From UBA10349 sp003485905 (GTDB lineage Bacteria; Pseudomonadota; Gammaproteobacteria; Arenicellales; Arenicellaceae), in NCBI GenBank assembly GCA_943787185.1, contig CALSLL010000001.1:744001-808000 (forward strand): a DNA stretch of 64,000 nucleotides, given 5' to 3'. Below are positions 48,203-57,142 of this stretch, in pieces (position 1 is the stretch's first letter; each line of letters begins with the position of its first letter). The notes beneath the pieces are model-generated. The model searched no databases. It was given only the letters and a program-made list of their open reading frames with translations, and was not told the origin of the DNA. Made by a program: the position numbers and the translations under genes.

Positions 48203-48900
48203 CTATTTGATTGCTGATCTATTGGGCATCGCAACTAGAGCTAATTAATATCTAATATTATCCGGAAAGTCACACCAACCCTGAGGCGGCCAGGCGCGAA
48301 TTAGACTAATATGATTTCATTGTGCCTATTCGCAACTGTATTAGCCCTATCCAAGATTTATTGTTTTCTTCATTTTTTATCATTGATGTAAATAGTGACT
48401 CTAATTCGATTAGTAGCCTTTGGTCCAATACCGCCCTTTATAATTGCATGTTCGAATGGCCGCTTTGAGTATATAACGGCCATTTGACCAACTAATTGTT
48501 CACGCTACCAGTTTCTGGCACTAGTAGCTCAAATGTAGTGTGACGAATTTGTACCGTGCTCATTCACAACTGGACGTTCAATGTATCGCTCAAAACCAGT
48601 AAAACACTAGAATACCTGTACTTAATTGTCTCTGTTAACGACTGAAAACCGCCGTGTCGGCAGTTCGATTCTGTCCCTGGCCACCATTTCTCCTGCACCA
48701 ATAACAACTCCTCTCAATCAATAGAGTCTGACCCCTTCGAATACGCTACTGTCACAGTATGTCAGGCATACTCTGCATCTATTGGTCTCAATAATGTGCA
48801 CAATGCTCCCTTTGGTACCAAATTTAAAAATCACAAGCCCGGATGTTGCTTATCAGCCGGACATTACCTGCTTAGGGAAAGGGATATACTCGAAACGAAA
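48203..48900. other. Gene-free stretch with a tRNA-Phe fragment
   Basis: Contains a hairpin AATGGCCG...CGGCCATT (48455-48484; related phrase at 51333), the tRNA-Phe 3' fragment (48640-48686), and GAGTCTGACCCCTT near 48725, which resembles REP-type phrases. No gene is supported. Confidence 0.6.
48640..48686 (+). repeat. tRNA-Phe(GAA) 3'-half fragment
   Basis: GACTGAAAACC, CCGTGTCGGCAGTTCGATTC and TGTCCCTGGCCACCA are the anticodon-to-CCA part of tRNA-Phe. No 5' half (GGCCAGG...) stands upstream. Looks like an attachment-site scar inside the element. Confidence 0.75.
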
Positions 48901-49752
48901 ATGAATATATTGCACATTTCAGACATGCATTTTGGCCCTCGTCACTGGCTCGGGGAAAGTGAATTGTTGCTAGAGAAATTGAACAGCTATGCGGCCGATA
49001 TTGTATTCAACACGGGCGACAGCACGACGGATGCTCTCGAAACAGAATTTGAAGCGGCAGGGAATTTTTTGAAGTCCATTGAGTGCAAACACATCGTTTC
49101 GATTCCCGGAAATCATGACAAACGAAACATGCGCAGTGCTGACTATTTTCGTGAGTATATCGACGACGTAGACGTCATTCGCCCATTAAATCGTGGCCAT
49201 TGTATAAAGAACAATATTTTTCTTGATGAAAATACAAACGGAATAAAGGAGCATTTTACTGACATCAATTTTCTTAAAAATATCACCATCGATGGCGCGT
49301 CTCTTTTAGTGGTCTGCCTCGATACCAACTCACTCTATAAAGACAAGGGTTATGTAGACAATGAAATGTTGAGAACACTGTCTCATGCGATTAGCAAAGC
49401 GAGCTACGATAAAATCGTTCTGCTAAATCATCACTCTATCCTTGATACTGATTCAGACCCTCTTTTCAATTCCAGAATCGTTGTCGAGTTCGTAAGAGAT
49501 AATAATATAGAGCATGTTTTTTGTGGCCATACCCATCAATTGTCAATAATGAGATCAACCGACCTGTATCACAAACACTCATTCACGCAATATAAGAATG
49601 GCACGCTATCAAGCGCCAATACCCCCAACGACACCAATATGTTTCTGTACTACAAAAACTTTGGTACCGAAGTAATGGAAATCCATGTGATTAGGGCAAC
49701 TGTGGAAAATAATTGCCTGACCTTTAAAGAAGAACTGATTGCCACCCGCTAA
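48901..49752 (+). CDS. Calcineurin-type metallophosphoesterase
   Basis: 283 aa. Metal-binding blocks in order: DMHF (DxH, Asp8/His10), NTGDS (GD), PGNHDK (GNHD), NHHS and CGHTHQ (GHxH). These are the two-metal centre ligands of calcineurin-like phosphoesterases (cyclic nucleotide, UDP-sugar or lipid phosphate substrates are possible). I start at the ATG at 48901, directly before MNILHISDMHF; the upstream frame has no coding character. It is convergent with the cytidylyltransferase. Confidence 0.85.
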   Translation: MNILHISDMHFGPRHWLGESELLLEKLNSYAADIVFNTGDSTTDALETEFEAAGNFLKSIECKHIVSIPGNHDKRNMRSADYFREYIDDVDVIRPLNRGHCIKNNIFLDENTNGIKEHFTDINFLKNITIDGASLLVVCLDTNSLYKDKGYVDNEMLRTLSHAISKASYDKIVLLNHHSILDTDSDPLFNSRIVVEFVRDNNIEHVFCGHTHQLSIMRSTDLYHKHSFTQYKNGTLSSANTPNDTNMFLYYKNFGTEVMEIHVIRATVENNCLTFKEELIATR

Positions 49753-49779
49753 AACTTAGCAAGCTAGCCCATGACCTGC

Positions 49780-50223
49780 CTAGGCTACAGCCTTTTCTAA
49801 ATAGCTCGCATTATAAGTTTGCGCCATGACATTTTGTTTTATCGTGGTCGATGAGGTGCGGGGGTTATATAGTACTTGCTTAATTTGCTTCCCTGCTGAT
49901 TTCAGATAAGCCTCCACCGCCAAATTATGTGGCTTCTTGCCCCAATCTTCGCCGATAACGAAAATATCAGCGTTCAGTGCTTTGCACCCAGACACATATT
50001 CGAGCTCATCGTAAGGTCGAACAATATCAACACATCGCAGGGCGCTAAGCATCTCCATTCGTTGCTCAAGAGGAATAACGGGCACATTAGGCTTGTAAGA
50101 ATTTACGACACGATCTGAAGCAACGCCAACCGCGAGCACACTCCCCAATGATTTACAGTAATCAAGTAAAGCAAGGTGGCCAACATGCAACAAATCAAAA
50201 GTACCTACCGTATATACAATCAT
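49780..50223 (-). CDS. Cytidylyltransferase (TagD/glycerol-3-phosphate type)
   Basis: 147 aa. Nucleotidyltransferase of the TagD/HldE-C group: VGTFDLLHVGH (HxGH, residues 14-17) and the late RTSSTTIK in place of RTxGxST. It probably forms a CDP- or ADP-linked alcohol. It lies 76 bases downstream of a CDP-alcohol phosphatidyltransferase gene on the same strand, which makes a CDP-activated head group likely. Confidence 0.82.
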   Translation of the reverse strand: MIVYTVGTFDLLHVGHLALLDYCKSLGSVLAVGVASDRVVNSYKPNVPVIPLEQRMEMLSALRCVDIVRPYDELEYVSGCKALNADIFVIGEDWGKKPHNLAVEAYLKSAGKQIKQVLYNPRTSSTTIKQNVMAQTYNASYLEKAVA

Positions 50224-50299
50224 GTATTTTTTAAAACCTCGAGAATTAATTATCAGTGGCTTTTTTATCGGCCAATTTTTTTACCAGTGCTGATTCTGG

Positions 50300-50953
50300 C
50301 TACAAGAGCTTCCAGGCATAAATGCCTGTTACTCCCAGCGTATAAACCGCAAGCAATACGACATTTCGTGGATTACCAGAAAGTTTGGGCGTTTTGATTT
50401 GCGATACATTTAAAACGGCCAGCCCTAAGGCGCTGACATAGAAAACCACTGAGAATGTTTCACTCGGAAGAACGCTTTCTAAAAGAAATATGGAGACCAG
50501 AGTGATGTTGTTGTTATCCAGCGCCAGCCCCGTGTATTGGGACTCTTCAGACAAGCCGAAAGTGCTGAAGTAGCTTAAACGTATGGCACTGGCGGCGAGT
50601 ATGATGAAAGCAAGCGGTAGAAATATGGGATCGAACTCCCCATAGCTGAGCAAAAGGACCGCCGGAGCGACGCCATAGCTCACAATATCTATTACCAGAT
50701 CAAGTTGGCCGCCAAATATTCGGTCGCTACCCGTGCGGCCTTTCATTCTTCGAGCAATCAGGCCATCTGCCCAATCAAAGCCAACCGCCCAGATCATTCC
50801 GATCATTGCTGCGTAGAAATTGCCGAGAATACTGAAATAGATCGCCGACAATGTGCAAGCCAATCCGGCAAGTGAACACAAGTTCGGTAGATCTTTTACA
50901 TAAGAAATTATGGCGGGTTGCGTTTCTAGCGGTTCTTCAATGCGCGTGGTCAT
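50300..50953 (-). CDS. CDP-alcohol phosphatidyltransferase
   Basis: 217 aa with about six membrane helices. The family motif appears as DWADGLIARR, a spacer of about 12 residues (usually 8-9), then GGQLDLVID, followed by IVSYGVAPA as in PssA-type phosphatidylserine synthases. So the first half of the motif is kept, with a four-residue insertion. It moves a phosphatidyl or phosphoalcohol group in the inner membrane. Context suggests its alcohol is supplied by the cytidylyltransferase next to it. Confidence 0.85.
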   Translation of the reverse strand: MTTRIEEPLETQPAIISYVKDLPNLCSLAGLACTLSAIYFSILGNFYAAMIGMIWAVGFDWADGLIARRMKGRTGSDRIFGGQLDLVIDIVSYGVAPAVLLLSYGEFDPIFLPLAFIILAASAIRLSYFSTFGLSEESQYTGLALDNNNITLVSIFLLESVLPSETFSVVFYVSALGLAVLNVSQIKTPKLSGNPRNVVLLAVYTLGVTGIYAWKLL

Positions 50954-51781
50954 GGGGATCCTAAAAGTAAAACTTTATGATCAAAAGCACAGATAAATAA
51001 CTTTGTAAAAACGCTCGTAGCGTCTCACTGATCAACAGAACAGAGTTACCGTCAAACGCTGGCCGCCCTCACTCAGAATGAGGAGCACAAACAGCAGATG
51101 CTAATGATAGTTGATAAGAATGAATCTATTCGCTAGCAGGCAAATAGACGTAAAATAGGGAGGATATAGGCGCGTGGGCCAGTAGACTCGATACAGGGTA
51201 GGACTAATAGGCGGACTATACGCTCAATTGGTCTCAGGACACGGCAGATTGACTTTTAATAATGTCGACGTGTACGACTATTTTATTTGCAATTGGGTCA
51301 GGCTCCTTTGAATTTTTACAATGTCCGCTTTGAGTATTTAGCCGCCGTTCGTAATAAAAGGAAGTTTTTGCACATGTTAAGGAAAATGGCCTCTAATGAA
51401 GCAAATATTCTTACATGTTAGATGAGCATGAATCGATACAATTAACCCTACCCATTACCTACCAAATACGTTGCTCTGAAAAGTGATCAAATTGCCCCTT
51501 TTTCAGACATCTAACGGCACACTGGTAGGGTGGCCTTAGTTGATAGAGTTATCTCTGAGATATGCCCAAAATAGCCTCATTTCAGACCTTAGGGGGGGGG
51601 GTGAATTGAATAGGGCGTGGGGGGCAAAAGTAATCTACAGACCAATAGGGTGTGTACCCCATATCTGATACTTACCACGCATCAAAAGAGCGTTGCAAAT
51701 GCTTTGCTTTGTAGGGCTAATTCTTAAGTGCTAGCTCCACCGGAGGCCTAGCCCGTGACGTCGAGTAAATCTTAGTTGATC
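50954..51781. other. Gene-free stretch holding repeat copy B
   Basis: Contains GGGTCAGGCTCCTTTGAAT (51297-51315; REP-like), a phrase related to 48455 (TCCGCTTTGAGTAT), and the longest copy of the island repeat at 51443-51693. I see no gene. Confidence 0.6.
51443..51693. repeat. Island intergenic repeat, copy B (composite)
   Basis: The first ~160 bases match copy A (46597) and the last ~93 match copy C (44025), so this is the most complete copy. G-rich middle (G10 run at 51592). Confidence 0.85.
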
Positions 51782-52942
51782 TCACATCGATCGAAGGTGA
51801 TTTGATAACTCATGAAAACCGGCTGATTCTGCAATTGTCGATGCGGTATGTGTGCCACTTTGACCTGTAGCAGTGACGGTAGCATCTGCTCCATTTTTCA
51901 GTAAGGCATCAGTAATTTCTGAATCCCCGAGCGCAGCCGCTATCATTAGCGGTGTTGGTCCGACAGTAATTGCGTCTCGAAGCTCCTGGTTTTCCGGAAC
52001 GGCAAAGGGAGTCTCACTCGGAGTCATTCGATATACTTGATTTGGATCTGCACCAGCCTTAAGTAGCTGCGTTACCACTAATGAATATCCGCGGCTAATA
52101 GCAAATAGCAAGGGAGTACCCCCAAACTGCGATCTATGGTCGATGGTTGCACCGGCATCGATTAACAATTTGACGCTATCAGAACTGCCGCTAGACACAG
52201 CATCAAATAGAGCAGTATTACCATAATCTGTCGCAGCATTAACTTCTGCCCCAACTGCTAGCAAAAGTCGAACTGAAGCAGTACATCCGTCTCCCGCCGC
52301 CTCCCCCAATGGCGTCCTATTAGCAAATTCATATCTCTCTTCAACAGACGCTCCATTTTCGAGTAGAGCAGCCACTAAATTAGGATCGCAGTCGAGTAAC
52401 GCATACTCTAAAGCCGAGGTATCACCCCTTCTGTGCGCAAGCGCCCCTAATCTCAATAGCTCATATGTCATATCGTATTGTTTATGTGAGATGGATCGTA
52501 TTAGAGCGGTACTACCGGAACTTGTATTGGCATTAATGTCGACGTTCTGGTCTAGAAGGTATCTGTATGTGTTATAGGCCCCCCAATCAACGGCAACATA
52601 AAAAAGTGTGGCTTCACCACCGGGCCTACAATTAGACTCAAGGTCCACGCCAGCAAGATGAAATAGCTTCATTATCGTCACATCATCCTTTCTGATAGCA
52701 CTACATAATTCAGCAACAGTAAATTCCACACTAAGTTGCTCAAGCATTCTCTGCGCCTCTGAACTACTAATCTTTTGATTGCTCGTTTGGCTAGTCTGAC
52801 TGTAAGCATTACCTGCGAATCCGGAAACTATGATGTTCGCGAACAAACAGCAGCATAAAAGTAGGCTTTTCCTTTTAGGGTTGAACTCTCGCCTCGAACT
52901 AGTGTTTGTCCGATCAACAATAGTTTTTAATCTTGCCCTCAT
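51782..52942 (-). CDS. Secreted ankyrin-repeat protein
   Basis: About 386 aa. An N-terminal signal (LLLCCCLFANIIVSGFAGNAYSQ, after a 25-residue basic start) precedes 7-8 ankyrin repeats, e.g. GSTALIRSISHKQYDMTYELLRLGA, GNTALFDAVSSGSSDSVKLLIDAGA and GGTPLLFAISRGYSLVVTQLLKAGA. ATG at 52942 has GGAG 7 bases upstream; a longer start at 52993 lacks one. Ankyrins bind proteins; partner unknown. Confidence 0.85.
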   Translation of the reverse strand: MRARLKTIVDRTNTSSRREFNPKRKSLLLCCCLFANIIVSGFAGNAYSQTSQTSNQKISSSEAQRMLEQLSVEFTVAELCSAIRKDDVTIMKLFHLAGVDLESNCRPGGEATLFYVAVDWGAYNTYRYLLDQNVDINANTSSGSTALIRSISHKQYDMTYELLRLGALAHRRGDTSALEYALLDCDPNLVAALLENGASVEERYEFANRTPLGEAAGDGCTASVRLLLAVGAEVNAATDYGNTALFDAVSSGSSDSVKLLIDAGATIDHRSQFGGTPLLFAISRGYSLVVTQLLKAGADPNQVYRMTPSETPFAVPENQELRDAITVGPTPLMIAAALGDSEITDALLKNGADATVTATGQSGTHTASTIAESAGFHELSNHLRSM

Positions 52943-53013
52943 ACTAATTCTCCAAGTTTGATTAGGCGCGCCATTCAGCCGTAATAACCTCATCCTCTCT
53001 AAGCCCTATTCTT

Positions 53014-53541
53014 TCATTTCTCAATTTTCTCTCCAAAGGCTATAAACCAACATATCAATAAAGCAATACAATACAACACACCAAAAAAAATCCCTGAAAA
53101 GATAGCTTTGAGAGTCAGTTCTGCCAACGGTATATCAAGAAGAGAATCTGAATTGTCCCACCACATATACAGAGCGAAAACGAGTCCTCCGCCAACTGCG
53201 ATTCTTAAAGTCCTTATTACGATTCGCGCAAACTTATTAATACCTCTTTTTAAAGTGACTAAGAGAGGGTCATGTCGCGGTTTAATTTTTACTTTTGGTA
53301 TACCTTCAGTCTTGCCAAATAATAATTGCTGCACCCTATTCCCAACTATAAATGCTACGGCAAATAAGATGGTTTCAGGTCTTACTTCAACTATTTCTGC
53401 TTTATTTGGGATACCTTCCGACTCGCTTAATTGAATCTGAGCATACTCTGTAGCTTCTTCAAGGCTCTCAAACCTTCCAATAGGATAAGTGATAAACCTA
53501 TTGGCATGTTTATAGGTTAAAAAGTATCTGCGGAGGCGCAT
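53014..53541 (-). CDS. Hypothetical protein with two C-terminal membrane helices
   Basis: 175 aa. A soluble basic N-terminal part (MRLRRYFLTYKHANRFITYPIGRFESLEEATEYA, which reads like a domain for reading a position or binding DNA or lipid, unproven) and helices at ~110-130 and ~145-168. No family recognised. It lies 72 bases upstream of the ankyrin gene. Confidence 0.55.
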   Translation of the reverse strand: MRLRRYFLTYKHANRFITYPIGRFESLEEATEYAQIQLSESEGIPNKAEIVEVRPETILFAVAFIVGNRVQQLLFGKTEGIPKVKIKPRHDPLLVTLKRGINKFARIVIRTLRIAVGGGLVFALYMWWDNSDSLLDIPLAELTLKAIFSGIFFGVLYCIALLICWFIAFGEKIEK

Positions 53542-53615
53542 CTAATGTTTTTAGCAGTATCTATGATCTGTTCGATTTTAGAGATTGAAAGGTAAATCTC
53601 CCCGATATTGATCCA

Positions 53616-54011
53616 TCAAAAAAATGCAGGAGTGAATTTCTCGCAATGACCGTAAAAAATTGGATCCTCAGATAAGCTTGTGAATATATCTGTATCGAGC
53701 AAGTAGCTTCCTACTACATTCCACTCTCTGTCACTTCTGAGATACAACATATTATCCGTTTCTTCAAAAAGATTTATCCTGAAGAGACGTATCCCCGACC
53801 TAATACTAATTTCGCCCAATCTAAAATCAAACCATCTCGGCTTATCTACAACCAAAGTGATGTTTTCCGATAGCTCTACGGTACTTTCTCGAAAGTCACC
53901 TTCTTGTACACACAGTAAATGCTTGGTCTCTTTTCCAAATAAGATCACCACAGTAATATATAGAATGCCGATAGTAAGCAATCCAAGAAAATACAATCCA
54001 AGTTTTTTCAT
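53616..54011 (-). CDS. Hypothetical membrane-anchored protein
   Basis: 131 aa. One N-terminal helix (residues ~4-24) then a beta-rich domain with two Cys (LLCVQEG, YGHCEKF). No recognisable family. Same strand as its neighbours at 53014 and 54121. Confidence 0.55.
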   Translation of the reverse strand: MKKLGLYFLGLLTIGILYITVVILFGKETKHLLCVQEGDFRESTVELSENITLVVDKPRWFDFRLGEISIRSGIRLFRINLFEETDNMLYLRSDREWNVVGSYLLDTDIFTSLSEDPIFYGHCEKFTPAFF

Positions 54012-54120
54012 ACGTTGATAATAGTTTAATTATTCATGTCTATGCGATAGAGGCTACGTTGCAAAGGAACTAATTTGGTAGCCACTTCACCAACCTTCGT
54101 TTTCTTAGAGCGATTTAGTC

Positions 54121-54558
54121 CTAATCGTCACCAATAATAATTAGCCCTGAACCGTATGGGTTATTTGGGCTATCTTGACCATAAGGACTTCCTGCTCCGT
54201 AAGGATTATTCACACTATCTGTAGAATACTTGCTTCCATAAGTGCCATATGGATTTGAAATAGACTCTGAGTCATATGGGTTGTTACTTAATTTACCTCG
54301 ATAGTTTCCTTGGCTATCATATAATTTAGGAGCATTTGTCGCATAAGGATTGGTGGCACTCTTATTGGAATAGGAGCTACCGTATTGACCATAAGGATTA
54401 TTCACACTGTTTGAATTATAAGGACTTTCGGCACCGTATTCGTTGCTTGTCGAGTTTGAGTCATATGGATTTGAACTATAGTTTCCGATATAGGTTTGCG
54501 AAAACGTTGTGCCTGTAAAAATAAGCAATACTGAAAATAATAGGCTTCTAATTTTCAT
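54121..54558 (-). CDS. Secreted NPYG-repeat protein
   Basis: 145 aa. A signal peptide (LLFSVLLIFTGTTFSQ) precedes imperfect repeats of about 10-13 residues with the core S.(N)NPYG: SSNPYDSNS, VNNPYGQYGSS, ATNPYATN, SNNPYDSES, ISNPYGTYGSK, VNNPYGAGS, PNNPYGSG. The Tyr/Asn/Ser-rich composition suggests an unstructured or polymer-forming surface protein. A related short-repeat protein is encoded outside the element at 59644. Function unknown. Confidence 0.7.
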   Translation of the reverse strand: MKIRSLLFSVLLIFTGTTFSQTYIGNYSSNPYDSNSTSNEYGAESPYNSNSVNNPYGQYGSSYSNKSATNPYATNAPKLYDSQGNYRGKLSNNPYDSESISNPYGTYGSKYSTDSVNNPYGAGSPYGQDSPNNPYGSGLIIIGDD

Positions 54559-55012
54559 GTGTTCTCCATTAAGATTGAAAAAATCATTAAACCGCTAAGA
54601 AAGTGTAATAAGACATAGAACCTAACTCCATGACCGATCCGTTCCCGCCTAGTTACTACACCCCCTGATAGTGTTCCTTAATTGTTGTTAAATCAATCAT
54701 GACCCAATCGATTGCTGAGTAAATTTGGGTAGCTGTTTCGAGCAGCCTTTCAACATGGGGAAAACTGAACCACTCTGATTATAAGAATTGGCATTGAACG
54801 GACGGGGAGTTTTACCTCCCCGTGTAGTATCGAGCTGTAGTATTTGGCCCTACCAAGTCCGTAGCCAAATTAGGTGAAATTGTTTGCCAAGAATCGTTAT
54901 TTCTTAAATCCCTAAACTGTTTGTAGTGTTGTTATACAGCGGTGTTTTATCCCTTGAACTAGTAGGGGGAGGTAAGGCTGGGTAGGATAGGGTAAGGAAG
55001 GTAGTAGAGAAC
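54559..55012. other. Gene-free stretch with a hairpin and G-rich run
   Basis: A perfect 8-bp hairpin ACGGGGAG-TTTTAC-CTCCCCGT (54802-54823), then a purine-rich stretch with repeated GGTAAGG/GGGTAGG phrases (54964-55005). No gene is supported. Confidence 0.55.
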
Positions 55013-55462
55013 TCATATATCTTTTACTCCGATAATTGAGTCAATTACTGAATATTGCATGCACTCTGGGTACTTCCTTTGCACATGGTTGCGTTTTACC
55101 GCCCTTACTTTGATAGTAAATATCTTCCCTTTGAATTTGCTTAACGAGATGCGATCTCTTCGTTCAGGCATCCCAAAACACACGCAATAATCAATCATAA
55201 AGCTTCCACGAAGTGATGGAACGAACGAACCGTTCTTACCTCGCTTACTTGTAAGCCTTTCTACATTATAAAAGCGCTCTAGTTGTACCCCGTACCACTT
55301 CCCGTGATCCATAACTTCAAAGTAAAACACTACCTTATTAGTACCGAACTGTTCACGAGTAGTATGTCGTACGTACATAGCCTCATACTCTCCATCAGGT
55401 AATAATGGCAATTCCTCTCCGGCTTCGGAGAGGTTTAGCGTCGTAATATTAGATTTGCCCAT
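55013..55462 (-). CDS. Phage/element hypothetical protein
   Basis: 149 aa. LPDGEYEAMYVRHTTREQFGTNKVVFYFEV and FKGKIFTIKVRAVKRNHVQRKYPE. The fold is probably beta-rich, like small DUF669-type or single-strand-binding-like proteins of phages, but I cannot assign it. ATG at 55462 has GGAG 8 bases upstream. It lies 72 bases downstream of the gene at 55534 on the same strand. Confidence 0.6.
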   Translation of the reverse strand: MGKSNITTLNLSEAGEELPLLPDGEYEAMYVRHTTREQFGTNKVVFYFEVMDHGKWYGVQLERFYNVERLTSKRGKNGSFVPSLRGSFMIDYCVCFGMPERRDRISLSKFKGKIFTIKVRAVKRNHVQRKYPECMQYSVIDSIIGVKDI

Positions 55463-55533
55463 ATGGCAGACTCCACAAGCTCTGATCTCGCCTTTGAAGG
55501 CTGAGATATAGCCGTTTTGATGCAATCTCAGAG

Positions 55534-55854
55534 TTAACAGCCGACATCTGATGAATCACTAGGGTCTGAAGGGTCTGTCTCCTCGTTTGGGCATTTTGAT
55601 GCAGTCTCAAAGTTAGCTGCCTTCCGCCGCCTCTCAACTTCGAACTTATCCAATTCATTGTTAAGTGCTTCTTTAGACTCGACACCATAATATTTTAATA
55701 CCGACTCAGATATTCGATCCGTGGTTGGCCTTTTATCGAACAATTCACAGCTTCCAACTGAACATAATGTGACTTGTTGCCTCCAGGTTCCCATAGCCAT
55801 AGGGTCATAGATGCAGCTTTTACAATGTAGATTAATCGCTTTTCGAAGGCTCAT
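55534..55854 (-). CDS. Small four-cysteine protein of phage/element type
   Basis: 106 aa. The first 40 residues read INLHCKSCIYDPMAMGTWRQ and VTLCSVGSCELFDKRP, a CxxC...CxxxxC arrangement likely to bind zinc, seen in small proteins of integrative elements and marine phages. The tail is acidic (PSDPSDSSD). Function unknown. Confidence 0.7.
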   Translation of the reverse strand: MSLRKAINLHCKSCIYDPMAMGTWRQQVTLCSVGSCELFDKRPTTDRISESVLKYYGVESKEALNNELDKFEVERRRKAANFETASKCPNEETDPSDPSDSSDVGC

Positions 55855-56192
55855 ATTCGCACCTCCGAATTAAGTTCATCTATACACTGGAAAAATACAG
55901 GCCTCATCTATAAGAACAGATCGCCCTACTCGCTTAAAAGCAGATTTAAATCCATTTGTTTCGGCATAAAAAATTAGATGCCGTAAACCACCTTGGCTTG
56001 GCCATGTATGAAAGTTGTTCCATTTTGGGACGGGAATTAATTTTGTAGTACTCACTTAAACACCTCTCTATTAAATAACTCTGGAGTGGTTTAAGTATCA
56101 GCCCGGGAATCAGGGGGTCACCTGCGGGTATCTGGGGAAAAAAGGGCGGGGATCAGGGGGTCAATCTAAACACCATAATATTAGACAACTGT
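55855..56192. other. Gene-free stretch with G-rich direct repeats
   Basis: Contains two direct copies of ATCAGGGGGTCA (56109-56120 and 56152-56163) in a G-rich segment. No gene is supported. Confidence 0.5.
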
Positions 56193-57089
56193 TCATTCAA
56201 AATAGTCACTAAATAGCTCCTTCCATGGATCGCCACCACTGCCTGCGGTATGAAACTTTAAGTCAGTATTAGTATTTCTTATTTCTCTGAACATCTTACC
56301 CGGGTCAGCAAGATTCCACGTTTGATTTCCAGTAATTTTGATGAGGGCCTTGGATAAATTACTAGCAGTACCAGATATCTGCATCTTGTTAAATTTAGGA
56401 TTTCTTTTTTTTGCTTCTTCAAATATCAACTTGAGCGCTTCACCACGCTTTTTGGAAATAGGCCAATCCGTACGACCAAGCGCTTTTTCTAGCTGTAGAT
56501 CAAACGGGGAATCTTGGTCGGCCTCTTTGAAAATAGTGGATTGCGCCATAGGGGGATTCGCGTAACTCCCAGCTGGATGAGTCGAAACAAACTTCTTTAA
56601 CGCATCGTTGCTGATCTGCACGTGACCATCGTCAAAATCGAATCCGGTACGTGATAAATATATTCGGCAATTACTCCTTAATTCGAATGTTTTGCCCGGT
56701 CCGTGTCCTGTACCTATTCTTGTATCCGGGAATATGTAAAAAGTCTTGGTTTTAACATATTTTTTATTTGAATCAATTGAGGCCCTGGAAGTCGATAACA
56801 GTGTTACTAAAGTATCTCTCACTAAGCCAACCATAACCACATCGTCGCTACTAAATGGGTCTAATGCTAATAAAATTAAAACTTTTGATCTAACTTCGCC
56901 ATCCGAATCTGTAATCAGAATTGGTTTCCTCAATTCCTGCCAAACATTAATACAAGCGCACAATGTAATATTGTCTAGCCGCGCATATTCAAGAATATCG
57001 CTAACGCTGTAAATCAGATTGTGTTCGGTTTCAAGCTTTCGAACCACCTCTTCTAGATCGTAATAAGGTTTTTCTAATGGCGTAATCAT
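56193..57089 (-). CDS. Hypothetical element protein next to the integrase
   Basis: 298 aa, soluble. N-terminal helix-turn-helix-like segment (YSVSDILEYARLDNITLCACI) resembling a phage helix-turn-helix adaptor, a middle beta-rich part, and a C-terminal basic part (KKRGEALKLIFEEAKKRNPKFNK). No function assigned. It lies 53 bases downstream of the integrase stop. Confidence 0.55.
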   Translation of the reverse strand: MITPLEKPYYDLEEVVRKLETEHNLIYSVSDILEYARLDNITLCACINVWQELRKPILITDSDGEVRSKVLILLALDPFSSDDVVMVGLVRDTLVTLLSTSRASIDSNKKYVKTKTFYIFPDTRIGTGHGPGKTFELRSNCRIYLSRTGFDFDDGHVQISNDALKKFVSTHPAGSYANPPMAQSTIFKEADQDSPFDLQLEKALGRTDWPISKKRGEALKLIFEEAKKRNPKFNKMQISGTASNLSKALIKITGNQTWNLADPGKMFREIRNTNTDLKFHTAGSGGDPWKELFSDYFE

Positions 57090-57142
57090 TCCCTTCGCTC
57101 AATCAGTGCTTAAATTGTTTTATGTTCGTTCATATTACCCAG

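Noticed and set aside
48901..50953. A cyclic-nucleotide (CBASS-like) defence set
   Set aside because: The nucleotidyltransferase has HxGH, the TagD type, not the cGAS-like GS...DxD motif, and the partner is a lipid enzyme.
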